The notes under the pieces are model-generated. The model was given only the letters and a program-made list of their open reading frames with translations. It was not told the origin of the DNA and did not search any database. The position numbers and the translations under genes were made by a program. 64,000 nucleotides of DNA, from positions 1-64,000 of the forward strand of contig JAXDAY010000034.1 in NCBI GenBank assembly GCA_034679345.1, in the 5' to 3' direction. This stretch comes from JAXDAY01 sp034679345 (GTDB lineage: Bacteria > Eisenbacteria > RBG-16-71-46 > CAIMUX01 > VGJL01). Positions 51,912 to 61,545 of the stretch are shown in pieces. The number at the start of each line of letters is the position of its first letter. The stretch's first letter is position 1.

Positions 51912-54900
51912 GTGCGATTGAAGAGCATCATGCTCCATGGCTTCAAGTCATTCCACCGACGCACGGAGATCCCGCTCGGAACAGGGATCACCGGCATCGT
52001 CGGACCCAACGGCTGCGGCAAGAGCAACGTCTCCGACGCGCTCCGGTGGGTCCTGGGTGAGGGGAACATCCGCAACCTCCGCGGCGAGAACATCCTCGAT
52101 GTGATCTTCAAGGGCTCGGGCTCCGCGATGCCCGCCGGCTTCGCCGAGGTCGGGCTGATCGTCGACAACGAGGACCGCTCCCTGGATCTCGAGCAGACGG
52201 AGATCGCCGTCACCAGACGGGTTTTCCGCTCGGGCGATAGCGAGTTTCTGATCAATCACCAGGCCTGCCGTCTGAAGGACATCCGTAACCTCTTCCTCGG
52301 GACGGGGATGGGAAGCCACGGCTACTCGGTGATCGAACGCAACATGGTGGACGCGGTTCTCAGCGAGCACGACGACCAGAGACGGCTCTTCTTCGAGGAG
52401 GCCGCGGGAATCAGCAAGTACAAGCTCCAGCGCCGGGAGGCCTCCCGCAAGCTCGAGTCGACCGACGCCGATCTGCTTCGCATCGACGACATCCTTCGGG
52501 AGATCGAACGCGAGGTCCGTTCGCTCGCGCGGCAGGTGGGCAAGGCGAGGCGCCATACGCGTCTTCTCGACCAGATCCGCGACCTCGAGGTCGATCTCGC
52601 CGTTCGTCGCTGGAACGAGCTCGATGCCCGGCTCCACGACTGCCGTTCCGACCGCGATCAGTGGAGTGATCACCGGGAGAAGCTCGCAGCGGAGCTCGAC
52701 AGCCAGGAGGCCGAGCTCGAGGCTCTCAAGCTGCGCCTGCTCGAGAGCGAGCGAGCCCTCGAGGAGACGCGACGGGTCCGTGAGACGCTCCTGGCCGAGC
52801 AGGCCGACAAGCGCGAGGAGGTCTCGGTCCTTTCTACCCGCATCCAGGGATGGGACCAGCGCGACGGCGAGCTCGCGCGGCGCATCAGCGAGGAGTCGGA
52901 GCGGGAGGCGCTGCTGAGGGAGAGGATCTCCGAGCGCGAACCGGGGCGGCGGCAGGCGAATGGCGAGCTCGCGCGCCAGCAAGAGCTCGTGGAGGAGGCC
53001 CAGGGCGTCTTCGATGCCGCGGAGGCCGCGCTTCGCGCGGCGCGGGAGGAGGAGGCCAGGACCGTCCAGCTCCAGATGGAGCAGCTTCTCGTGCGCACGC
53101 AGGACGCCAAGGAGATCGAAGGCATCTCGAAACAGCTCGAACATCTCGAGATCCGTCGCGGAGCGTTCCAGACCGAACGAGAGGGACTGACCCGCCGGTC
53201 GGAAGCGCTCGAGGAGACGATCCAGAGGCTCGAGGGGGATCTCGCCTCGGTGGATGCCGAACACGCCGAGGCGCTACGAACCCACGACGACCTCGAGGGA
53301 GCCCGTTCGGTAGCCGAGACCGAGCGCGAGGTCTTGCGCCAGCGCCGCGAGGACATCGCCCAGCGCCGCGCCTCGATCGAGAGCCGTCTCAATCTGCTAA
53401 GAGAGCAGAAGGCTCGTCATGAGGGATTCGATTCCGCGATCCGTTTCCTGCTGGAGCGTCGCGGCTCGATCGGGGGGATGCGCGGCGTCGTCGGAGAGCT
53501 GGTCTCCGCGTCGAGCGACCTCGACACTGCGGCGGCGGAAGCCTATCTGGCCGATGCCGTCCAGTGGGTCGTCGTCGACGACGACGCCGCGGCCATGCGC
53601 GCGCTCGAGATGCTTCGAGCCGAGGGGCAGGGTGGCGTGACCTTCTTCCCGCTTCGGGAGAACTCGAATCGCTTCCCAGGTTTCGAGACGCCGGGCGGAG
53701 CCCCCCTGCCGATCCGGGCGCCGGAGGGGCTCGACCCGCTCGTCCTGTTTCTCTCTGCGCGGACGCGGCCGGCGGCGTCGCGGGAGGAAGCGCGCGGCGC
53801 CGCGCGCGGCGCCACGGTCCTTCCCGTGCTCCGCTTCTTGAGCCCCGAGGGGGAGATCTACGCGACCGAGGGCTGGATCCACATGCCCGGCGGCCACGGC
53901 GCGGCCGGAGAGATCATCGAGCGGACGCGCGAGATTCCGCGCCTCGAGGATACCCTCGAGAGATTGCATCTCGACGAGCGCGCCGTCCGGGAGGCCCTTG
54001 CCGAGCGGGAGAAGGAGATCGAGGAGCGGTCGGCCGCGCTCGAGGATCTGACCCAGCGCCTCGATAGCCTGAACGGCCGGCGCCATCGACTCGATCGGGA
54101 CCTCTCGGAAAGGCGCGTCGAACGCAACCTCATGCTCGAGGAGGCGGAGCGAACGTTGCGCGAGATCGCCGAGATCGAGTCGCGCATCCATGATCTGACT
54201 GCCGAGAGCCGCGCGATCCAGGAACGCCTCGGCGTCTCCGATGCGAGCGGCCGCGAGGCCGATGAGAGGCACGAAGCCGCCCGGCGGCATCAGGAGGAGT
54301 GCGGGGGCAAGCGCGACCTGGCTCTCGAGCAATTGAGCCGCGCCCGCACCGAGGGAGTCCGTCTGGAGAACGCCGTGCGCGAAATCGAGAACGCGCAGCA
54401 GCGCGATCGTGAGGAAGCCGATCGCCTCGCCGCCGGGCTCCTCCTCTGGCAGAGCGAGCGGGAAGAGGCCTTCCGCCTCCGGGAGGAGGCGATCGTCCTG
54501 CGCGCGTCGACCGAGTCGCGGCTGCAGGAGATCGATCGCTTTCTGCAAGAAGTCGCGGAGCGGGCGGAGGCGCGGCGCAAGGAGCGCGACGAAGGGCTCA
54601 CCCTCGCCTCCTCGCGAGAGCACGAGATCCGCGAGCTGCGCGGCGAGGTGGCGAACCTGCAGGAGCGGCTCCATGACGACCAGGTGCGCGAGGTCGAGAT
54701 CCGCTCGGAGATGGAACGGATCCGCGAGCGGATCCGGCAGGAATTCCGCGTCAACTGGGACGAGGAAGTCGCCCGAAGGCGCGAGGCGGCCGGAGCCGCG
54801 GAACCGGCCCCGGCCGAGCCCGAGCCGGTCGAGTCCGCCCGCGAGAGGATCGAGGCCCTCCGCGCCCAGCTCGGAGGGCTCGGCCTCGTCAACTTCCTCG

Positions 54901-55550
54901 CGACCGAGGAATACGCCCGGCAGAAGGAGCGGCTCCTGTTTCACCGGGAGCAGCAGGCCGATCTCAAGAAGGCCCGTCAAGATCTCATCGACACGATCCA
55001 GCGGATCAACGAATCCGCCGGGAGGATGTTCCGGGAGACCTTCGACCAGGCGCGCGACCAGTTCCGCACGGTCTTCGAGTTCCTCTTCCCGGGGGGCGAG
55101 TCGGACATCCGTCTCTTGGGAGACGACCCCCTGGAAGGGGAGATCGAGATCATGGCCCGTCCGAGCGGAAAGAAGCTCGAGGCGGTGCGCTTGCTGTCCA
55201 CCGGAGAGCGCTCGCTCACCGCGGTCGCCCTGCTCTTCGGGATCTACCTCGTGAAGCCCTCGCCGTTCTGTGTGCTCGACGAGGTCGACGCTCCCCTGGA
55301 CGACGCCAACATCGGGCGGTTCGTGACGCTCCTGCGCCATTTCAGCGAGCGGACGCAGTTCGTCGTCATCACCCACAACAAGAGGACGATGGAAGCGGCG
55401 GATCGACTCTATGGGGTGACGATGCAGGAGGCGGGGATATCGCGCATCGTGTCCGTCCGCCTGACCGAAGCAGGCGCGGAGCTCGAGGCCGAGATCACGG
55501 AGGATGCCGCCGCTCCGGCGACGCGGACGGTGGAGGAGACCGCGGGCTAG
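51912..55550 (+). CDS. smc: Chromosome segregation protein SMC
   Basis: 1212 residues. N-terminal Walker A GPNGCGKSNVSDALRWVLGE, coiled coil to about 500, hinge at about 505-660 (SIGGMRGVVGELVSAS), return coiled coil, and a C-terminal ATPase half with Walker B FCVLDEVDAPLDDAN. The ABC signature reads LLSTGERSLTA instead of the common LSGGE. It condenses and segregates chromosomes with ScpA/ScpB, which are not in the window. The start is a GTG at 51912. Confidence 0.96.
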   Translation: MRLKSIMLHGFKSFHRRTEIPLGTGITGIVGPNGCGKSNVSDALRWVLGEGNIRNLRGENILDVIFKGSGSAMPAGFAEVGLIVDNEDRSLDLEQTEIAVTRRVFRSGDSEFLINHQACRLKDIRNLFLGTGMGSHGYSVIERNMVDAVLSEHDDQRRLFFEEAAGISKYKLQRREASRKLESTDADLLRIDDILREIEREVRSLARQVGKARRHTRLLDQIRDLEVDLAVRRWNELDARLHDCRSDRDQWSDHREKLAAELDSQEAELEALKLRLLESERALEETRRVRETLLAEQADKREEVSVLSTRIQGWDQRDGELARRISEESEREALLRERISEREPGRRQANGELARQQELVEEAQGVFDAAEAALRAAREEEARTVQLQMEQLLVRTQDAKEIEGISKQLEHLEIRRGAFQTEREGLTRRSEALEETIQRLEGDLASVDAEHAEALRTHDDLEGARSVAETEREVLRQRREDIAQRRASIESRLNLLREQKARHEGFDSAIRFLLERRGSIGGMRGVVGELVSASSDLDTAAAEAYLADAVQWVVVDDDAAAMRALEMLRAEGQGGVTFFPLRENSNRFPGFETPGGAPLPIRAPEGLDPLVLFLSARTRPAASREEARGAARGATVLPVLRFLSPEGEIYATEGWIHMPGGHGAAGEIIERTREIPRLEDTLERLHLDERAVREALAEREKEIEERSAALEDLTQRLDSLNGRRHRLDRDLSERRVERNLMLEEAERTLREIAEIESRIHDLTAESRAIQERLGVSDASGREADERHEAARRHQEECGGKRDLALEQLSRARTEGVRLENAVREIENAQQRDREEADRLAAGLLLWQSEREEAFRLREEAIVLRASTESRLQEIDRFLQEVAERAEARRKERDEGLTLASSREHEIRELRGEVANLQERLHDDQVREVEIRSEMERIRERIRQEFRVNWDEEVARRREAAGAAEPAPAEPEPVESARERIEALRAQLGGLGLVNFLATEEYARQKERLLFHREQQADLKKARQDLIDTIQRINESAGRMFRETFDQARDQFRTVFEFLFPGGESDIRLLGDDPLEGEIEIMARPSGKKLEAVRLLSTGERSLTAVALLFGIYLVKPSPFCVLDEVDAPLDDANIGRFVTLLRHFSERTQFVVITHNKRTMEAADRLYGVTMQEAGISRIVSVRLTEAGAELEAEITEDAAAPATRTVEETAG

Positions 55551-55575
55551 TCCCGCGGCAAGCCGGGACGCGCCG

Positions 55576-56358
55576 GTGACGGGACTGCGATCGATCTTCC
55601 GACGCGGGGACCGGGAGATGCCCTTCATGGAGCATCTCGAGGAGCTGCGCAAGACTCTGTTGCGCGCGATCGGCTTTCTCCTCGCCGCGACCTTGGCGGC
55701 CTATTTCTTCTCTGATCGGATCCTCGAGCGAATCGTGACCTCGACGATCGGCGAGGCGACATTCCTGAAGCCGATGGAGGCATTCAACTCGCGGCTGAAG
55801 ATCGCCTTTCTCATGGGGCTCATCGTGTCCCTGCCCATCATCCTCTGGCAGATCTGGACATTTGTCGTCCCCGGCCTCATGAAGCGTGAACAGCGGATTG
55901 TGCTGCCCTTGGTTCTCGGAGGGACCTTCCTGTTTTACGGGGGGCTCGCATTCAGCTACTTCGTCGTTACCCCGCTGATGCTCGGCGTCTTGATGGGCTT
56001 CGGGACGGATCACATCCGGCCCCAGATCGCCGTGAGCCATCTGCTCGACTTCGTCGTGACCATGGGGATGGCGAGCGGCCTGCTTTTCCAGCTTCCTCTC
56101 GTGGTTGCCGTGCTGAGCTTGGTCGATGTGATCACGCCGGGCTTCCTCATCCGCCGCTGGAGGCACGCCCTGGTGGGAATCTTCATCCTGACGGCCGTGG
56201 TGACGCCGGGGGACGGTCCGTCCCAGATCGTTCTGGCTGCGCCGATCGTGGTGCTCTACTTCGCCAGCGTGCTCATCGCGAGAGCGATCTGGCGAGCGAA
56301 GCAGAAGAATAACGGCCCGGCGGCTGAGCCCCCCGGGGGAGGCCCGCTCCATGGCTAA
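55576..56358 (+). CDS. tatC: Twin-arginine translocase subunit TatC
   Basis: 260 residues with six TM segments. EMPFMEHLEELRKTLLRAI is the diagnostic N-terminal motif that binds twin-arginine signal peptides. The GTG at 55576 allows the usual leader before it; an ATG at 55618 is an alternative start. TatA/B are not in the window. Overlaps coaX by 8 bp. Confidence 0.93.
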   Translation: MTGLRSIFRRGDREMPFMEHLEELRKTLLRAIGFLLAATLAAYFFSDRILERIVTSTIGEATFLKPMEAFNSRLKIAFLMGLIVSLPIILWQIWTFVVPGLMKREQRIVLPLVLGGTFLFYGGLAFSYFVVTPLMLGVLMGFGTDHIRPQIAVSHLLDFVVTMGMASGLLFQLPLVVAVLSLVDVITPGFLIRRWRHALVGIFILTAVVTPGDGPSQIVLAAPIVVLYFASVLIARAIWRAKQKNNGPAAEPPGGGPLHG

Positions 56359-57181
56359 GGGTTCATGGCTCCTTGCGGTCGATATCGGCAACACGCAGGT
56401 CGTCGTGGGGATCTTCGAGCGAGATCGGCTTCATGTCCTCTATCGCCTCACGGCCCAGCTCGGCCGTACCGCCGATGAGCTGATCCCGCTGCTGGGCCCC
56501 CTTCTGGCGCCCTTCCAGGAGGAGATCGCGCGATCGGGGCGCGTGGTCATCGGTTCGGTCGTCCCGCCGCTCACCGGAGCCTACGAGGAGTACGCGCGCC
56601 GCCGGCTTCACGCAGAGCCGATCATCGTGCACGCGGGGCTGCCCCTATCGGTCCGCATTGACGTGCCCGATCCGACCTCGGTGGGCGCCGACCGGATCGC
56701 CGACGCGGTCGCGGCCGCCGCGCTCTACACGCTTCCGGCGATCGTCGTCGATCTCGGGACCGCGACGACCTTCGATGTCGTCCTGCCCGGTCCGCGGTAC
56801 GTCGGGGGCGTGATCGCTCCCGGGATACTCTCGAGCGCCGAGGAGCTCTTTCGCCGCGCGGCGCGCCTGGCAAAGGTCGAGCTGAACATCCCGCCGCGAG
56901 TCGTCGGTCGCACGACCGAGCAGAGCCTTCAGTCCGGGATCCTCTTCGGGGCGGCGGGGCAGATCGACGGGATCATCGAGCGCATCTGCGCCGAGATGCG
57001 GTTTCGGCCCGCCATCATCTCGACCGGAGGCCTCGCCGAACGGATCGCGCCGATCACGCGAAGCCTCGCCACGGTCGATCCGGGCCTCACCCTACATGGG
57101 ATGCGCCTGATCGACGAGGAGGTCCGCGGGCGAGCGAAGCCCTTGAAATCGACCTTGAGGACCCGACGCAAGACTCAGTAG
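56351..57181 (+). CDS. coaX: Type III pantothenate kinase
   Basis: 276 residues, ASKHA fold. AVDIGNTQVVVGIFERDRL, the PDPTSVGADRIADAVAA region and DLGTATTFDVV are family motifs. It catalyses the first step of CoA synthesis from pantothenate, whose synthesis genes panB and panC lie 3.5 kb downstream. The 3' end contains the groES promoter. Confidence 0.94.
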   Translation: MAKGSWLLAVDIGNTQVVVGIFERDRLHVLYRLTAQLGRTADELIPLLGPLLAPFQEEIARSGRVVIGSVVPPLTGAYEEYARRRLHAEPIIVHAGLPLSVRIDVPDPTSVGADRIADAVAAAALYTLPAIVVDLGTATTFDVVLPGPRYVGGVIAPGILSSAEELFRRAARLAKVELNIPPRVVGRTTEQSLQSGILFGAAGQIDGIIERICAEMRFRPAIISTGGLAERIAPITRSLATVDPGLTLHGMRLIDEEVRGRAKPLKSTLRTRRKTQ

Positions 57182-57184
57182 AAT
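57155..57184 (+). promoter_or_regulatory. Promoter of groES-groEL
   Basis: TTGAGG at 57155-57160, 18-bp spacer, TAGAAT at 57179-57184, followed by an AT-rich stretch. It overlaps the end of coaX. I find no CIRCE inverted repeat (TTAGCACTC-N9-GAGTGCTAA), so HrcA control is not indicated. Confidence 0.5.
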
Positions 57185-57276
57185 CAAAATTTGGTGCTTG
57201 AACACACGCGAGGGTGCGGCGACCCCGGTCGGCTTCGGTCCGCCGGGGTTGGTCACGAGAAGGGGAGCGTCAAGGG

Positions 57277-57558
57277 ATGAAGCTCAAGCCAGTCGGAGAT
57301 CGGGTCCTCGTCCGCTTCGTGGAGGCGGATGAGAAGATCGGGTCGATCGTCGTTCCGGACACCGCCAAGGAGAAGCCGCAGCAGGGGATCGTCGAGGCGG
57401 TCGGCGATGGGCGTCTCACGGAGAAAGGCGAGCGGCTGCCCGTGCAGGTCAAAGCCGGCGATCGCGTTCTCTTCGGACGCTATGCCGGCACCGAGGTGCG
57501 TCTCGGCGAGAAGACCTGCATGGTGCTTCACGAAACAGAAATCCTGGCCATTCTCTAG
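57277..57558 (+). CDS. groES: Co-chaperonin GroES
   Basis: 93 residues. KLKPVGDRVLVRFVEADEKI, mobile-loop region SIVVPDTAKEKPQQG and GDRVLFGRYAGTEV are present. It caps the GroEL chamber. Separated from groEL by 31 bp. Confidence 0.96.
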   Translation: MKLKPVGDRVLVRFVEADEKIGSIVVPDTAKEKPQQGIVEAVGDGRLTEKGERLPVQVKAGDRVLFGRYAGTEVRLGEKTCMVLHETEILAIL

Positions 57559-57589
57559 GGTCGGGACCGATTCCCACGGGAGGTTCGTG

Positions 57590-59206
57590 ATGGCCAAGAT
57601 TCTGAAGTTCGATTCCCAGGCGCGCGAGGCGCTGCAGCGCGGCGTCGAGCAGATCGCCGGAGCGGTGCGCGTGACGCTGGGGCCGAAGGGGCGAAACGTC
57701 ATCCTCGACAAGAAGTGGGGAAGCCCCGTGATCAGCAATGACGGGGTGACGATCGCCAAGGAGATCGAGCTCAAGGACCCATACGAGAACATGGGGGCCC
57801 AGCTCCTGCGCGAGGTGGCGCAGAAGACGCAGGACGTGGCTGGCGACGGGACCACGACGGCGACGATCCTCGCCCATTCGATCGTGATCCAGGGACTGCG
57901 CGCCGTGACCGCCGGGGCGAATCCGATGCAGCTGAAACTCGGCATCGAGCGGGCGGTCGACGCCGTGGTCGAGGACCTGAAGAGGCAGTCGAAGCCGATC
58001 CGCACGCGGGCCGAGACCTCCCAGGTCGCGACGATCAGCGCCAACAACGACTCGACGATCGGCGAGCTGATCTCCGAGGCGATGGAGAAGGTCGGACGCG
58101 AGGGGGTCATCACCGTCGAGGAGGCGAAGGCGACGACCACGTCCCTCGAGGTCGTCGAGGGAATGCGATTCGATCGGGGGTATCTCTCCCCTTACTTCGT
58201 CAGCGACGCCGAGAAGATGGAGTGCGTGCTCGAGGACGCGTTGATCTTGATCCACGACAAGAAGATCGCAAGCCTGAAGGATCTCGTCCCGGTCCTGGAG
58301 CAGATCGCGCAGAAGGGGCGGCCCTTCCTGATGATCGCCGAGGAGGTCGAGGGGGAGGCGCTGGCGACGCTCGTCGTCAATCGTCTACGCGGGACCCTGA
58401 GCTGCTGCGCCGTGAAGACCCCCGGGTTCGGCGATCGCAGGAAGGCGATGCTCGAGGACATCGCGATCCTGACGGGCGCGACGGTCATCTCCGAGGAGGT
58501 GGGCATCAAGCTCGAGAGCGCGGGCATCAAGCACCTCGGCAAGGCGAAGCGGATCGTCGTCGACAAGGACGACACGACGATCATCGACGGCGCGGGCAAG
58601 GCCGCTGCAATCAAGGAGCGGACCGAGCAGATCCGGCGACAGGTCGAGGAGACGACCTCCGACTACGATCGCGAGAAGCTCCAGGAACGCCTCGCTCGAC
58701 TGACGGGCGGAATCGCGGTGATCCGCGTCGGCGCGGTGACCGAGACCGAGATGAAGGAGCGCAAGGCGCGCGTCGAGGATGCCGTCTCCGCCACGCGAGC
58801 CGCGGTTGAGGAGGGGATCATCCCGGGCGGGGGCACCGCGCTCATCCGGGCGCAGCGGGCGATCGACGCGTTGGCCGGCCTGGCAGGGGATCAGAGGCTC
58901 GGCGCGGCGATGGTTCGCGCGGCGCTCGAGGAGCCGACCCGGGCAATCGCCGCCAACGCGGGATTCGAGGGCAACGCCATCGTGGGGAAGGTCCAGGCCG
59001 CCAAGGGAGCGATCGGCTTCAACGCCGAGACCGGCGAGATGGAGGATCTCGTGAAGTCGGGAATCCTCGATCCGACCAAGGTCGCGCGCGCGGCGCTTCA
59101 GCACGCGACATCCATCGGGGGGCTCATCCTCACGACCGAGGCGCTTGTCTCCGAGAAGCCCGAGAAGCCGCAGCCGTCGCCCGGAGGAGGCGGAGGGGCC
59201 GAGTAG
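57590..59206 (+). CDS. groEL: Chaperonin GroEL
   Basis: 538 residues. VTLGPKGRNVILDKKWGSP, AGDGTTTATILAHSIV and PGGGTALIRAQRAID are the ATPase and equatorial motifs. The C-terminus is PQPSPGGGGGAE, lacking the usual GGM repeats. Start at 57590 (MAKILKFDSQAREALQRG). Confidence 0.97.
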   Translation: MAKILKFDSQAREALQRGVEQIAGAVRVTLGPKGRNVILDKKWGSPVISNDGVTIAKEIELKDPYENMGAQLLREVAQKTQDVAGDGTTTATILAHSIVIQGLRAVTAGANPMQLKLGIERAVDAVVEDLKRQSKPIRTRAETSQVATISANNDSTIGELISEAMEKVGREGVITVEEAKATTTSLEVVEGMRFDRGYLSPYFVSDAEKMECVLEDALILIHDKKIASLKDLVPVLEQIAQKGRPFLMIAEEVEGEALATLVVNRLRGTLSCCAVKTPGFGDRRKAMLEDIAILTGATVISEEVGIKLESAGIKHLGKAKRIVVDKDDTTIIDGAGKAAAIKERTEQIRRQVEETTSDYDREKLQERLARLTGGIAVIRVGAVTETEMKERKARVEDAVSATRAAVEEGIIPGGGTALIRAQRAIDALAGLAGDQRLGAAMVRAALEEPTRAIAANAGFEGNAIVGKVQAAKGAIGFNAETGEMEDLVKSGILDPTKVARAALQHATSIGGLILTTEALVSEKPEKPQPSPGGGGGAE

Positions 59207-59221
59207 CCCCTCGCCGGCGCG

Positions 59222-59581
59222 ATGGACATCATCCGTTTGCGCGACGTGACCGTGTTCCCGCGCCTCGGCGTCGCGGAGATCGAGAAGGAATGGGTCCAGA
59301 AGGTCACGCTGGACGCCGAGATCCACCTCGACCTCGCCCGGGCCGCGGCGAGCGACGACGTGGCCTCCACGGTCGACTACGAGAAGGTCTATCGCCGGAT
59401 CCGAGAGATCTCGGAAGGCAGAAAGTTTCACCTGATCGAGTCGCTGGCTGGGGAGATCGCCGCAATGATCCTGCGCGAGTTCGGAGTCTCACGCGTCGTG
59501 ATCCGCCTGCGCAAGACGAATCTCCCGTTCGACGCCAATCTGAGCTGCGTCGAGGTCGAGCTCGACCGGCCGGCGCAGTGA
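59222..59581 (+). CDS. folB: Dihydroneopterin aldolase
   Basis: 119 residues. DIIRLRDVTVFPRLGVAEIE, DYEKVYRRIREISEGRKFH and ESLAGEIA match FolB of the folate pathway. Overlaps folK as GTGA. Confidence 0.93.
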   Translation: MDIIRLRDVTVFPRLGVAEIEKEWVQKVTLDAEIHLDLARAAASDDVASTVDYEKVYRRIREISEGRKFHLIESLAGEIAAMILREFGVSRVVIRLRKTNLPFDANLSCVEVELDRPAQ

Positions 59582-60120
59582 GAGCGATCGTCGCCCTGGG
59601 CTCGAATCTCGGGGATCGGCGCGCGATCCTCGAGCAGGCGGCGCTCCGGCTCGCCTCCCTCGCGGAAGGGGGGAAGCTCAGAGCCAGCCATCTCTACGAG
59701 ACGCGCCCCTGGGGAGTGATTGATCAGCCCGATTTCCTGAATGCCGTCGTTCGCTTCGAGACGCGACTCGGTCCGCCGGCGCTGCTCGCCGCCCTGAAGG
59801 CGATCGAGCGCGACGCGGGGCGCACGGAGGGAACCCGTTGGGGGCCCCGCATCCTGGACCTCGACATCCTCGATATGGATGGGATCCTCCGCGAGGGAGA
59901 TCCGACCCTGCCCCATCCGCGGATCGCCGAGCGAGCCTTCGTTCTCGTGCCGCTATGCGAGATCGACCCGGAATGGGCCCATCCATTGACAGGGCGCACC
60001 GCCGTGGGGATGCTACGGGACCTGGATCCTGATCCGGCGGAGATCCGCCCCGCCGGCCGACTGAGGATCCCGGAGGGTGAGGGTGAGCACGGACGAGGCT
60101 CCAGGCTTCCTGGCAATTGA
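59578..60120 (+). CDS. folK: 2-amino-4-hydroxy-6-hydroxymethyldihydropteridine pyrophosphokinase
   Basis: 180 residues from the GTG at 59578. ALGSNLGDRRAILEQA, the motif WGPRILDLDILDMDG and PHPRIAERAFVLVPL are typical. Next step after FolB in folate synthesis. Its 3' end overlaps the kinase gene by 38 bp. Confidence 0.94.
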   Translation: MRAIVALGSNLGDRRAILEQAALRLASLAEGGKLRASHLYETRPWGVIDQPDFLNAVVRFETRLGPPALLAALKAIERDAGRTEGTRWGPRILDLDILDMDGILREGDPTLPHPRIAERAFVLVPLCEIDPEWAHPLTGRTAVGMLRDLDPDPAEIRPAGRLRIPEGEGEHGRGSRLPGN

Positions 60121-60733
60121 AGGGGTCATCGGGGTCGGCAAGAGCACGCTCGCCCGCGCGCTTTCCGAGCGGTTGCGAGCCCGCCTCGTCCTCGAGGAGG
60201 TCGAGGAGAATCCTTTCCTGCCGGGCTTCTACGCGGACAGGAGGCGATACGCCTTCCAGTGCCAGATCTTCTTCCTGCTCTCCCGCTACCGCCAGCAGCG
60301 GGCCCTGGGGCAGGCGGATCTCTTCGAAGAGCGCATCGTCTGCGACTACCTCTTCAGGAAGGACCGGATCTTCGCCGTCCTGAATCTCGACGACGCCGAG
60401 ATGGCCCTCTACGACCAGATCTGGCCGCTCATGGAGCGCGATCTGCCCCGGCCCGATCGAGTGGTGTATCTTCAAGCGGGGCTCGACACGCTGATCCGTC
60501 GGATCGAACGGCGTGGCCGGGAGTTCGAGAAGGGAATCGAACCGGACTATCTTCGCGCCCTTGGGGAGGCGTACAACCAGTTCTTCTTTCACTACACGGA
60601 CGCTCCGCTTCTGGTCGTCAACACCGATGCGATCGATTTCGTGGAGCGCCCGGGAGACCTGGACGACCTCGTCTCCGCGATCCTCGGCCACACTTGCGGC
60701 ACTCTCTACTACACGCCGCTGGGGGGGAAGTGA
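60083..60733 (+). CDS. Deoxynucleoside kinase family protein
   Basis: 216 residues. P-loop GVIGVGKSTLARAL, ERIVCDYLF (DRS/ERS-type segment) and a lid region with R-rich RRIERRGREFEKG place it among dGK/dAK-type salvage kinases. A GTG at 60083 with GGAGG six bases upstream is preferred over a GTG at 60077. It sits between folK and panB. Confidence 0.85.
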   Translation: MSTDEAPGFLAIEGVIGVGKSTLARALSERLRARLVLEEVEENPFLPGFYADRRRYAFQCQIFFLLSRYRQQRALGQADLFEERIVCDYLFRKDRIFAVLNLDDAEMALYDQIWPLMERDLPRPDRVVYLQAGLDTLIRRIERRGREFEKGIEPDYLRALGEAYNQFFFHYTDAPLLVVNTDAIDFVERPGDLDDLVSAILGHTCGTLYYTPLGGK

Positions 60734-60735
60734 GA

Positions 60736-61545
60736 ATGGACTCGCGCAGGACCGTTCGGGAGATTCGCGGGTGCAAGGGGAAGAAGAAGCTGGTCGTCCT
60801 GACCTGCTATGACTACCCGATGGCGCGGATCCTCGACCGCTGCGAGATCGACATCATCCTCGTCGGCGACAGCCTCGGCAACGTGGTCCTGGGCTACGGA
60901 TCGACTCTGCCGGTCACGATGGACGATATGATTCATCACGCCCGCGCCGTCATGCGCGCCCGGCCGCGGGCGTTCGTCGTCTTCGACCTTCCCTTCGGCA
61001 GCTTCCAGTCGAGCGTGGAGGCGGCGGTCGAAAACGCGATCCGCGCGATCAAGGAGACCAGCGCCGACGCGGTGAAGCTGGAGGGGGGAAAGCGCAACCA
61101 CGAGACGATCCGCCGTCTGGTCGAGATGGGGATCCCGGTGATGGGGCATGTCGGGCTCACCCCGCAGTCGGTGTTGGGGATGAGCGGCTACCATGTCCAG
61201 GGCCGTGGCGCTGCCGGCGAGGCCCTGCTGGAGGAGGCGAAGGGGCTGGAGGCGGCCGGCTGCTTTGCGATCGTGCTCGAGAGCATCCCCGCGTCCCTGG
61301 GAGGCCGCGTCACGCGCGAGCTCGCGATTCCGACGATTGGCATCGGAGCGGGTCCGGAGTGCGACGGCCAGGTCCTCGTCCTTCACGACATGCTCGGGCT
61401 CTACGACGATCTGCGCCCGAAGTTCGTCAAGCGCTTCGCCGAGATCGGAGAATCGGTCGAAGCGGCTGTTCGCGCCTACAAGAACGAGGTCGAGGACGGG
61501 AGCTTCCCCGGCAAGGAGCATTCCTTCGGCGAGGGGCGGGGATGA
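60736..61545 (+). CDS. panB: 3-methyl-2-oxobutanoate hydroxymethyltransferase
   Basis: 269 residues, TIM barrel. LTCYDYPMARILDRCEIDII, VGDSLGNVVLGYGSTLPVT, metal-binding Asp and Glu, and IGIGAGPECDGQVLV are clear. First committed step of pantothenate synthesis. Overlaps panC by 4 bp. Confidence 0.96.
   Translation: MDSRRTVREIRGCKGKKKLVVLTCYDYPMARILDRCEIDIILVGDSLGNVVLGYGSTLPVTMDDMIHHARAVMRARPRAFVVFDLPFGSFQSSVEAAVENAIRAIKETSADAVKLEGGKRNHETIRRLVEMGIPVMGHVGLTPQSVLGMSGYHVQGRGAAGEALLEEAKGLEAAGCFAIVLESIPASLGGRVTRELAIPTIGIGAGPECDGQVLVLHDMLGLYDDLRPKFVKRFAEIGESVEAAVRAYKNEVEDGSFPGKEHSFGEGRG

Noticed and set aside
53397..55652. A 751-residue minus-strand reading frame opposite smc, and similar long antisense frames at 48969-51155, 2240-3553 and 28643-31084
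   Set aside because: High-GC third positions create long open antisense frames. Their sequences are low-complexity, rich in Arg, Glu, Ala and Pro, match no family, and lie opposite well-identified genes.
57182..57276. CIRCE operator upstream of groES
   Set aside because: No TTAGCACTC-N9-GAGTGCTAA-like inverted repeat is present in the gap.
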